The notes under the pieces: generated by a model
Seen by the model: only the letters and a program-made list of their open reading frames with translations
Told to the model about the DNA's origin: nothing
Database searches by the model: none
Made by a program: the position numbers and the translations under genes
In this document: piece by piece, positions 1 to 5,516 of the stretch
Numbering within the stretch: the stretch's first letter is position 1
Layout: each line of letters opens with the position of its first letter
Origin: Mesotoga sp.
Lineage (GTDB): Bacteria; Thermotogota; Thermotogae; Petrotogales; Kosmotogaceae
Assembly (NCBI GenBank): GCA_011620045.1
Contig: WOZY01000239.1
Location: forward strand, 1 to 7,186
Direction: 5' to 3'
Length of the DNA stretch: 7,186 bases

Positions 1-351
1 GCGAATAACCATAATTAGACCAAATGCTATTTCAACAAGAAGGATAATTAGATTGGTGAACGTGAAAGACTTATCCACAAACATTGTTAAAACGCGCATT
101 GCAGCGATGAACAAATAAACTATCCCCAGAAAAATGAAGGCGGTCGTTGAGCCCAGGAGAATTATTGGAGCCACTCCTAACCCGATGAAAGTTCCTCCCA
201 TAATCGCCTTCACCTCGGTTCTCCCTCTCGAATTGGAAGTCGAAAACTCTGCAAGTTTTGCGTAGGATTCCGGTCTCAATACTATGTACACCCCGGTTAC
301 GGCAGTTAGAACCGCAACCATAAAACGAATGATAGTGAAAGCTATTTTCAT
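1..351 (-). CDS. DUF4345-like integral membrane protein (3' end cut by window edge)
   Basis: An open frame of 117 codons runs from the ATG at 351 to the left edge with no stop, so the C-terminus is missing. The product is very hydrophobic: helix 1 spans about residues 5-25, helix 2 about 52-67, helix 3 about 70-90 and a fourth begins near 99. Between helices 1 and 2 there is a short polar loop with RGRTEVKAIMGG (residues 42-53), then GLG at 57-59. This resembles the R-x-E-x-x-A-x-x-GG...GLG pattern of DUF4345 membrane proteins, whose function is unknown. An in-frame TAG two codons upstream makes this ATG the most upstream start. The nearest SD-like sequence (GGGGG) is unusually close, and a TATAAT sits about 10 bases upstream, so the mRNA could be nearly leaderless. 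It lies 50 bp downstream of the TMEM175-like gene on the same strand and may be the last gene of that operon. The family call is from memory of the motif and is moderately sure. Confidence 0.7.
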   Translation of the reverse strand, partial: MKIAFTIIRFMVAVLTAVTGVYIVLRPESYAKLAEFSTSNSRGRTEVKAIMGGTFIGLGVAPIILLGSTTAFIFLGIVYLFIAAMRVLTMFVDKSFTFTNLIILLVEIAFGLIMVIR

Positions 352-361
352 CGCCCCCTAG

Positions 362-367
362 ATTATA
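362..367 (-). promoter_or_regulatory. Candidate -10 box for the DUF4345-like gene
   Basis: A perfect TATAAT on the minus strand lies only about 10 bases from the ATG at 351. A start site 6-7 bases downstream would give a leader of only a few bases. The matching -35 region is weak (TCAAGA-like, near 384-389). The box may be chance in this AT-rich 50-bp gap. Confidence 0.3.
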
Positions 368-401
368 GATATATTCTAGCAATTCTTGATGTCCCCTAGT
401 A

Positions 402-1016
402 TTACCTACGGATAAAAAACACCCTGAAAAATATGACGAGATAGACAAGATTGCTCCATACGAGAGTAAACACCGAGACCGCAGCAACACCCACCAAAGA
501 AACAATTATCATGAAAGATATAGACTTTTCTATAATAGAGCAAGTTCGCATGATCGTATTGCATCTTCGCGGATCAGATCTCTGTTCTTCTCAGATACTG
601 CCACTGAACAAGAGCAATGACCTCAAGAACCAGGATATTGAAGTGGGAGAGCAACTCCGCAAATTCAAACTCACCGTAATCTCCCATAAGCGAAGCAGCA
701 AAAGGAACGGTCGTCACGAAGAAGAGATTGAGCATATTGATCCACGGATGCTTGTAATCGGTCTTCTTGAGAATATGTGTTCTCCTTATTGTCGAGATCC
801 AGATCGATCCAATAACGAAGAAGGATATGAAGTAACTCAGAAACTGATAACCCTTGCCCACGACGTTCTGAACGAGTTCGCTTTGACTCGTAACCTGACC
901 CCTGTTTGGTACTTCAAGCGATAAGACGAAAATGGCCATTACAATGGCAGAAACACCATCGGAAGTGCCTCCAGCCTGTCAATACGTATTTCCGAACCGG
1001 GGCTTTCTCTTTTCAA
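402..1016 (-). pseudogene. TMEM175/DUF1211-family potassium-channel-like protein, two compensating frameshifts
   Basis: Three successive minus-strand frames spell one TMEM175-family protein. Frame A starts at TTG 1016, five bases after a GGAG at 1022-1025, and encodes an N-terminus ending IDRLEAL. One base appears lost at about 959-964. Frame B (960-577) continues SDGVSAIVMAIFVL, then the family's SFFVIGSIW helix and the N-L-F-F-V...VPF helix, ending YLRRTEI at a TGA (574-576). One extra base around 574-590 shifts to frame C (SDPRRCNTI...), which encodes the last two hydrophobic helices and stops at TAA 402-404. The whole span is 615 nt, exactly 205 codons including stop, the usual size of prokaryotic six-helix TMEM175 proteins. 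Known members are tetrameric potassium channels whose filter is formed by helix 1 next to the (F)SDG signature; here Phe is replaced by Leu. The gene follows the SDR gene by 12 bp. It is either a decaying gene or carries two sequencing errors; frame B alone gives a 121-residue fragment from ATG 939. Confidence 0.75.
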
Positions 1017-1021
1017 GATAA

Positions 1022-1025
1022 CTCC
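1022..1025 (-). promoter_or_regulatory. Ribosome binding site setting the TTG start of the TMEM175-like gene
   Basis: GGAG on the minus strand is followed five bases later by TTG at 1016. The TTG frame leads directly into the conserved RLEAL residues that precede the family's SDG motif. A nearby ATG (1024-1026) is in a different frame that stops after four codons, so it is not the start. Confidence 0.55.
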
Positions 1026-1028
1026 ATT

Positions 1029-1655
1029 CTAATAAGCTATACCAACTCTCTTTTGAGAGTACTCAGAGGTGAACAACTGTTTGAAGGCGAATTCAGCAAC
1101 ATCCTGAATAGAAATCTTCACTCCATTTTCGGGAAGGAAATCGGCAGAAACCCTGTAACTCTGGTTGCCCTCTGAAAACGTCATGAATGGCGGGCATACG
1201 ACAACCCAATCCAGTTCAGAAGTTTTGAGGATTTCGAATGCGTCCAGAAATTCTCTTGAGGATTTCTTCAGGTACTGAGGAAAGTTGGGAGAATCGAGCC
1301 TTAGCTCTCTCGGGGAAAGCTGAAGAATCCCGGAATTTGCGATAGTGACTATCTTGTTTACTTCGGTATCTCTTGCACCATTGACAATATTTCTCATAGC
1401 GACTGCCAGGGTATCGTTGACACTGCCCGAATTGTCTGGACCGAGGGCACTGATTATGGCATCCTGACCTCTTATTGCGTCTCTTACGCTCTGACTGTTG
1501 AAGACGTCCCCCTGGAAGATCCTAAGGTTCTCTTTTCTCACCGTCAACTTCGAAATGTTTCCTACGAAGATAGTGACTATGTGATTCTCATCCAAGGCCC
1601 TATCGAGAATGACCCTCCCTACTCTTCCGGTACCACCAAAGACAATTATCTTCAA
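1029..1655 (-). CDS. Atypical SDR / NAD(P)-binding Rossmann protein (NAD_binding_10 type)
   Basis: A 208-residue protein with a single Rossmann domain. The dinucleotide-binding GGTGRVG loop is at residues 7-13, right after the first strand. A GDV...SV..AI.G.DAIISALGP segment (49-73) matches the second half of the nucleotide site, and LDWVVVCPPFMT (148-159) matches the C-terminal strand of the YwnB/biliverdin-reductase-B-like atypical SDRs. The classic SDR Tyr-x-x-x-Lys pair is not evident, as usual in this group. The position after strand 2 that often reads VRN/VRD (Arg contacting NADPH) is VGN here, hinting at altered cofactor preference; that is inference. The start is TTG at 1655, because it begins just before the first strand and has GGGGG (1665-1669) nine bases upstream. 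It is the first gene of the minus-strand group, and the TMEM175-like gene starts 12 bp after its stop. The substrate is unknown. Confidence 0.85.
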   Translation of the reverse strand: MKIIVFGGTGRVGRVILDRALDENHIVTIFVGNISKLTVRKENLRIFQGDVFNSQSVRDAIRGQDAIISALGPDNSGSVNDTLAVAMRNIVNGARDTEVNKIVTIANSGILQLSPRELRLDSPNFPQYLKKSSREFLDAFEILKTSELDWVVVCPPFMTFSEGNQSYRVSADFLPENGVKISIQDVAEFAFKQLFTSEYSQKRVGIAY

Positions 1656-1689
1656 GGCAGTTTACCCCCTTTCAACTATCTCTATCACA

Positions 1690-1718
1690 ATAATATAGTC
1701 TCTCATGTCCAAAACCAA
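1690..1718 (-). promoter_or_regulatory. Candidate promoter for the SDR operon
   Basis: On the minus strand, a TTGGTT (-35; 1713-1718) and a TATTAT (-10; 1690-1695) are separated by 17 bases, about 35-40 bases upstream of the TTG start at 1655. The -10 matches consensus at five of six positions; the -35 matches only in TTG. It lies in the 282-bp divergent region 1656-1937, in which I see no RNA gene or convincing coding sequence. Confidence 0.35.
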
Positions 1719-1875
1719 ATGGATATAGTGAATGCGAACCTAATATTGAAAATCGGAAAGCCATTTATTCTAGACATGAGGCTCATAATCATCCCTTCAA
1801 TTATACATCGACTGAAATCGTCCAAATTAGATGTGACTACAGTCCCGAATTTCTGCTCTATCAGCGGCCCTAAAA

Positions 1876-1904
1876 ACGACATCCGGTCTGAATTCGGTTA
1901 TAAT
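1876..1904 (+). promoter_or_regulatory. Promoter for the small exported protein / AAC(3) pair
   Basis: A perfect TATAAT at 1899-1904 is preceded, after a 17-base spacer, by ACGACA at 1876-1881 (four of six matches to TTGACA). Transcription from about 1911 would give a leader of roughly 27 bases containing the GGAGGT at 1925-1930. This argues that the open frame extending upstream to 1581 is not translated. Confidence 0.5.
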
Positions 1905-1924
1905 TTATCTATTACAGGCACTAC

Positions 1925-1930
1925 GGAGGT
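1925..1930 (+). promoter_or_regulatory. Strong ribosome binding site that decides between ATG and TTG starts
   Basis: GGAGGT ends one base before an ATG (1932) but seven bases before an in-frame TTG (1938). The other clear sites in this window have about 5-9 bases of spacing, so TTG 1938 is the better start; ATG 1932 would add two residues. Confidence 0.55.
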
Positions 1931-1937
1931 AATGACC

Positions 1938-2327
1938 TTGAAACTTATCGATGTAGGTCGTTATTTGACAATTTTGGGAATAATCGGGCTTGTAATCTTG
2001 ACACTCTGCCTCGCTGGATTCGACGGCTACGAGTGCAAGACTCTGTATGCAGAAGATTCTGGAAAGAGTTTTGCCACCGTCGTTCTCCGGCCGGGCCAAA
2101 AGCTTAGAGTGTGGATGGACAAAAAAGCTATGATCGGCAACAGCGCTTATCTAGTAGTGGAAAGCGACGGGAAAGAAGCCGCAAATTTGGCCGATGACTG
2201 GGAAGAAACAAGAAATGAATTGATCTTTGAAGGCGATGGAGAGTATAGCTTGAAAGTCATTTTCGAGGACTCTTCAGCAGACAGAAGAAGCGCGGAGATT
2301 GAGATCAAATGGTTGGTCGTGAATTGA
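1938..2327 (+). CDS. Small exported or membrane-anchored protein of unknown function
   Basis: I do not recognise this gene. From TTG 1938 it encodes 129 residues (131 from ATG 1932). Residues 1-8 contain Lys and Arg and are followed by a hydrophobic stretch at about 9-26 (YLTILGIIGLVILTLCLAG), typical of a signal peptide or N-terminal anchor. LTLC is a poor lipobox because Leu precedes the Cys; cleavage after CLA is possible. The remaining 100 or so residues are hydrophilic, rich in Asp and Glu, with alternating hydrophobic segments (FATVVLRPGQKLRVW, ELIFEGDGEYSLKVIFED, AEIEIKWLVV). This suggests a small beta-sandwich outside the membrane. The G-x-Y-x-L-K-V-x-F pattern resembles GOLD/emp24-like or pre-peptidase C-terminal beta domains, but only loosely. 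The AAC(3)-family gene starts 35 bp after its stop with no terminator between them, so the two are probably co-transcribed. Confidence 0.65.
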   Translation: MKLIDVGRYLTILGIIGLVILTLCLAGFDGYECKTLYAEDSGKSFATVVLRPGQKLRVWMDKKAMIGNSAYLVVESDGKEAANLADDWEETRNELIFEGDGEYSLKVIFEDSSADRRSAEIEIKWLVVN

Positions 2328-2362
2328 TTAACTTCATTGTGATCGATTTTCGGGAGTAGTAA

Positions 2363-3184
2363 ATGAGCGAAGCCAAAGCAGTAGAAATGAGCAATAACGG
2401 GCCGGTAACTTCGAGGAGTCTGATCTCCGACCTGAAACAACTTGGAGTCAAAAGGGGAATGGTATTGTTAGTGCATTCCTCACTAAGCAAACTGGGTTGG
2501 GTCTGTGGCGGTGCCGTTGCTGTAGTGAAGGCACTTGAAGCGATTCTGGACGAGGATGGAACACTGGTTATGCCGGCTCATTCCGGAGATCTCAGCGAGC
2601 CATCTAACTGGTCAAATCCTCCGGTTCCTGAGAGCTGGTTTGACACAATAAGAAGGACAATGCCTCCCTTCAACAGAGCCGAAACCCCTACCAGAGGAAT
2701 GGGTGTAATCTCCGAGACCTTTAGAAAGATGAAGGGCGTCATCAGGAGCGATCACCCCCAGGTTTCTTTTACTGCTAGAGGTAAGAGAGCCTCTTACATA
2801 GTCGATAACCACGAACTGGAGTTTGGAATGGGAGAAGGATCGCCTCTTGCCAGATTGTATGACCTAAATGCTTACATATTGCTCCTAGGGGTGAGCCATA
2901 AAAATAACAGCTCTTTACATCTTGCAGAGTACCGGGCTGATTCTCCATCGAGAAAACTCTGCAAAGACGGGGCCCCTATAATCGAAAATGGAAAGAGAGT
3001 CTGGAGAGAGTTCGTCGACTATGAGCTCAATACGGATGACTTTGAAACGATCGGAAAGGCTTTCGGAGAAGCCTTCCCATCAATTGTCAACAGGGGAGTT
3101 GTCGGATATGGAAAAGCAGTCTTGATTCCCCAGGTAGAGCTGGTGGATTTCGCGGCCGAATGGATGACAAGGAACAGGAAGTAA
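2363..3184 (+). CDS. AAC(3)-family (YokD-like) N-acetyltransferase
   Basis: A 273-residue protein, full length for the Antibiotic_NAT family, whose characterised members transfer acetyl from acetyl-CoA to the 3-amino group of aminoglycosides. Family landmarks appear in order: HSSLSKLGWVCGGA (38-51), DGTLVMPAHSGD (65-76), the SNW.NPPVP segment (81-89), TPTRGMG (108-114), RSDHPQVSF (128-136), SPLARLYDL (160-168) and LLLGVSHKNNSSLHLAE (173-189). His186, in the last motif, is the likely active-site His and Glu189 is conserved with it. The start is ATG 2363 with GGGAG six bases upstream; Met9 is a weaker alternative. It follows the small exported protein by 35 bp, with no terminator in between. 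Chromosomal YokD-type members often have no proven resistance role, so the true substrate could be another amine. The family call is firm and the aminoglycoside substrate is uncertain. Confidence 0.92.
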   Translation: MSEAKAVEMSNNGPVTSRSLISDLKQLGVKRGMVLLVHSSLSKLGWVCGGAVAVVKALEAILDEDGTLVMPAHSGDLSEPSNWSNPPVPESWFDTIRRTMPPFNRAETPTRGMGVISETFRKMKGVIRSDHPQVSFTARGKRASYIVDNHELEFGMGEGSPLARLYDLNAYILLLGVSHKNNSSLHLAEYRADSPSRKLCKDGAPIIENGKRVWREFVDYELNTDDFETIGKAFGEAFPSIVNRGVVGYGKAVLIPQVELVDFAAEWMTRNRK

Positions 3185-3238
3185 GACTGTCAACTATTTC
3201 GAAAGATAGACTGATCTACCCCAATTTGAAGAATAGTT

Positions 3239-3244
3239 TATAAT
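3239..3244 (+). promoter_or_regulatory. -10 box of gpmA
   Basis: A perfect TATAAT lies 28 bases upstream of the gpmA ATG. No good -35 element is seen 16-18 bases upstream (CTACCC region) and there is no TGn extension, so the promoter is probably of moderate strength or activator-assisted. Confidence 0.45.
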
Positions 3245-3272
3245 GTAGAAGATATTTGGAAGGAGGAACAAT

Positions 3273-4019
3273 ATGACTGAACTAGTACTGGTAAGGCACG
3301 GAGAAAGTACTTGGAACAAAGAGAATCGCTTCACTGGCTGGACCGATGTTGATCTATCCGAAAAGGGTAGAGAGGAAGCAAAGAAAGCGGGGGAAATACT
3401 GAAGGCCGAGGGATACAATTTCGATCTTGCATACACTTCAGTTCTGAAGAGAGCAATAAGAACCCTGTGGTACATAATGGACGAAATGGATCTTATGTGG
3501 ATTCCGGTGATTAGAAACTGGAGACTGAACGAGAGACATTACGGAGCCCTTCAGGGTTTGAACAAAGCCGAAACCGCTGCAAAACACGGCGAAGAGCAGG
3601 TGAAGATATGGAGGAGAAGCTACGACATTCGGCCGCCTGCGCTCGAAGAAAGTGATGAGAGATTCCCCGGACATGATCCGAAATACAAATCTCTTTCAGA
3701 CAACGAACTCCCAAGAACTGAGTGCCTTAAGGACACAGTAGCGCGATTCCTACCACTATGGGAGAACGAAATATCCACGGAGATAACCTCTGGAAAGAAA
3801 GTTCTGATAGTTGCTCACGGAAATAGCCTTAGGGCGCTGGTCAAGTATCTGGACAATATCCCCGACGACGAGATCGTAGGATTGAACATTCCAACAGGAA
3901 TACCTCTAGTCTACGAACTAGATGACGATCTCAAACCCATAAAGCATTACTATCTGGGTGACCCGGAAGAGATAGCAAAGGCACAGCAGGCAGTCGCGAA
4001 TCAGGGGAAAGCAAAGTAA
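3273..4019 (+). CDS. gpmA: 2,3-bisphosphoglycerate-dependent phosphoglycerate mutase
   Basis: Cytosolic glycolytic/gluconeogenic enzyme interconverting 3- and 2-phosphoglycerate through a phosphohistidine. The 248 residues match the usual length of about 250. RHGESTWN (8-15) holds the phosphorylated His9. Other landmarks are the NRFTGW..VDLSEKG stretch (18-32), YTSVLKRAI (54-62), [16 protein letters not shown] (86-101) with the acid/base Glu87, WRR (113-115), PGHDP (132-136), [14 protein letters not shown] (181-194) with the second catalytic His182, and the C-terminal tail ending VANQGKAK that closes over the active site. It ends like E. coli GpmA, two residues shorter overall, with its catalytic residues offset by two, so no net gaps are expected. 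The start is ATG 3273 behind an excellent AGGAGG. It has its own TATAAT 88 bp downstream of the AAC(3) stop and is followed by a hairpin terminator, so it is probably monocistronic. Confidence 0.98.
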   Translation: MTELVLVRHGESTWNKENRFTGWTDVDLSEKGREEAKKAGEILKAEGYNFDLAYTSVLKRAIRTLWYIMDEMDLMWIPVIRNWRLNERHYGALQGLNKAETAAKHGEEQVKIWRRSYDIRPPALEESDERFPGHDPKYKSLSDNELPRTECLKDTVARFLPLWENEISTEITSGKKVLIVAHGNSLRALVKYLDNIPDDEIVGLNIPTGIPLVYELDDDLKPIKHYYLGDPEEIAKAQQAVANQGKAK

Positions 4020-4036
4020 ATATCAGCCAACATAAA

Positions 4037-4063
4037 AAGAAGCTACCCTGAGGGTAGCTTCTT
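4037..4063. terminator. Bidirectional rho-independent terminator between gpmA and the disulfide reductase
   Basis: A perfect 12-bp stem (AAGAAGCTACCC at 4037-4048, GGGTAGCTTCTT at 4052-4063) has a 3-base loop. It sits 17 bp after the gpmA stop and 16 bp after the stop of the convergent gene. On the minus strand the stem is followed by further Ts (from the A run 4034-4036), a good U tail. On the plus strand the tail is the weaker TTATATTTG. One hairpin can serve both genes. Confidence 0.85.
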
Positions 4064-4079
4064 ATATTTGTAGTGTACT

Positions 4080-5426
4080 TTATTCCTTTCTCAAATTCAT
4101 TAGGGCATTTTCCGCTGCCAGAGTCAATGGATAGGTAGTTGGGGCGGCCGTAAGCAATGGATGGGAACCGATCTGCATGGTAAGGAGGTCATTTACGGTT
4201 ATTCCCTTCTGTAGACCTAGACCGATAATGTTCACCATCTCTCCAATGCTCTTTCCGCCTGCCATCTGCGCGCCAAGAAGAATTCCGCTCTCTTTGGAGA
4301 AGATCATCTTGACAAAAACTTCCGACTTGTCGGGAAGCGAACCGGGATGTCTATCTATTCCCTTTGCGATGCCAACCACGTAATCGAAGTTCTCCATCTT
4401 TGCCGTACACTCCGTGAGTCCTGCAGCGGCGACCGTTAAATCGGCCACTGAAGTGGAGAATACTCCAAGATTTCCGTGATTCTCCCTTACCATCTTGAGG
4501 CTGAAAAGGTTCGAACCTGCAACTCTAGCCTCGAAAGCAGCTGTAGACGCAAGCATCAGTCTACTGGGCTTTCTTGTGAAGAAACATTTGTGTTCGACAC
4601 AGTCACCTGCGGCAAAGATATCGTCAACACTGGTTCTCATATATTCATCAGCCCATATACCACCAGTTATGCCTCTGTGAACAGGGATATTTTCCAGAAG
4701 CTTCACGTTCGGTCTGTAACCTATTGCAAGTATCACCATATCTGCTTCGATTTCTTCACCATTGTCGAGCAGAACTCCGGATACCTTGTCTTCTCCTTTT
4801 ATCTCACAAACCTTCATCCCGGTGCGTAGCTTCATGCCTTTCTTCTCGAGTCTTTCGCTTACCATGGTTCCAAATTCCCTGTCAAACGCTGCCATGAGTA
4901 TCTGGTCAACGGCTTCGACAAGGTAGACTTCCTTGCCATCGGAGAGGATCTCGTCCGAAACTTCCACTCCTATGAAACCTCCTCCAACGACTACGACTTT
5001 CTTCGCCGATTTTGAAGCAGCATATACAGTCTTCAGATACTCTTTATCCTTGGCTATAGTAAACACACCTGAAAGCTTACTGCCCTTTATTGGAGGGAAT
5101 ATGGGCTGCGAACCCGTGGCGATAACCAGTTTCTCATATTCGATAAACTCCCCACCGGAGAGCTTAACCTTCTTCGAATCAGTACTGATATCCTCTACTT
5201 TATCAAAAATGAAATCGATTCCCAGATTCTCGGCGCCTTTTATCGGCATGGTATTGGCATCCACAGTCGGAAGAGTATGGAATATATAGGGAATTCCACA
5301 TGGGACGACTCCTTCCCTTTCCTTTCTTATTACCACTACACTCTTGTCAGGATAGGTCTTCTTTGCCGTAGTCGCCGTGACAATCCCGGCGGGGCCTCCT
5401 CCCACTATTACAACGTCCTTTTTCAT
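4080..5426 (-). CDS. Single-cysteine FAD/NAD(P)-dependent disulfide reductase (CoA-disulfide reductase / NADH oxidase / sulfur reductase family)
   Basis: A 448-residue flavoprotein of the peroxide-reductase/CoADR branch of pyridine nucleotide-disulfide oxidoreductases. The FAD-binding GGGPAG is at 9-14. The redox-active single Cys43 sits in VVPCGIPY (40-47), in place of the CxxxxC pair of glutathione-reductase-type enzymes. ATGS is at 103-106, the NAD(P)-binding GGGFIG at 148-153, AIGYRPN at 234-240 and the second FAD contact AAGDC at 272-276. Glu171 at the end of the second strand of the NAD domain favours NADH, as an inference. The C-terminal dimerisation domain ends with the family's SHPLLTAAPTTYP stretch. 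Members reduce CoA-disulfide, polysulfide/sulfur or oxygen with NAD(P)H and act in the cytoplasm; sequence alone does not separate these roles. The start ATG 5426 has GGAGGT five bases upstream. It is convergent with gpmA and divergent from the radical SAM gene, so it probably has its own promoter. Confidence 0.93.
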   Translation of the reverse strand: MKKDVVIVGGGPAGIVTATTAKKTYPDKSVVVIRKEREGVVPCGIPYIFHTLPTVDANTMPIKGAENLGIDFIFDKVEDISTDSKKVKLSGGEFIEYEKLVIATGSQPIFPPIKGSKLSGVFTIAKDKEYLKTVYAASKSAKKVVVVGGGFIGVEVSDEILSDGKEVYLVEAVDQILMAAFDREFGTMVSERLEKKGMKLRTGMKVCEIKGEDKVSGVLLDNGEEIEADMVILAIGYRPNVKLLENIPVHRGITGGIWADEYMRTSVDDIFAAGDCVEHKCFFTRKPSRLMLASTAAFEARVAGSNLFSLKMVRENHGNLGVFSTSVADLTVAAAGLTECTAKMENFDYVVGIAKGIDRHPGSLPDKSEVFVKMIFSKESGILLGAQMAGGKSIGEMVNIIGLGLQKGITVNDLLTMQIGSHPLLTAAPTTYPLTLAAENALMNLRKE

Positions 5427-5516
5427 GTAACACCTCCAGACAAGATTAGATATATGCTATAAACATATACTATATTAACACACTTTAAGTACTAGAATGG
5501 TGCGGGGGGCAAAAAA
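5427..5516. promoter_or_regulatory. Divergent promoter region with a small inverted repeat
   Basis: This 90-bp AT-rich spacer must hold promoters for both the disulfide reductase (minus) and the radical SAM gene (plus). TATATG (5451-5456) and CATATA (5464-5469) form an inverted repeat around 7 bases and could be an operator or a melted promoter core. A TATACT (5466-5471, plus) is a possible -10 but lacks a good -35. No box pair is convincing enough to place individually. Confidence 0.3.

Noticed and set aside
71..505. A 144-codon minus-strand open frame
   Set aside because: It is out of frame with the DUF4345-like reading (start 351) and with the last part of the TMEM175-like gene, both of which give coherent hydrophobic helices. 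Its own product is low quality.
451..924. A 157-codon plus-strand open frame
   Set aside because: It is antisense to the TMEM175-like gene, whose minus-strand frames show clear membrane helices and family motifs. The plus-strand product has no recognisable features.
1581..1937. Upstream extension of the small exported protein's open frame
   Set aside because: Part of it is antisense to the SDR start, the composition is not protein-like, and a good promoter (1876-1904) and GGAGGT (1925-1930) lie inside it. The signal-peptide-like start at 1938 is far more plausible.
3190..3207. Imperfect palindrome (CTATTTCGAAAGATAG-like) after the AAC(3) gene as a terminator
   Set aside because: The stem is short and AT-rich with mismatches and there is no T run after it.
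4476..5289. Several plus-strand open frames of 61-118 codons
   Set aside because: They are antisense shadows of the disulfide reductase, which has all its family motifs on the minus strand.
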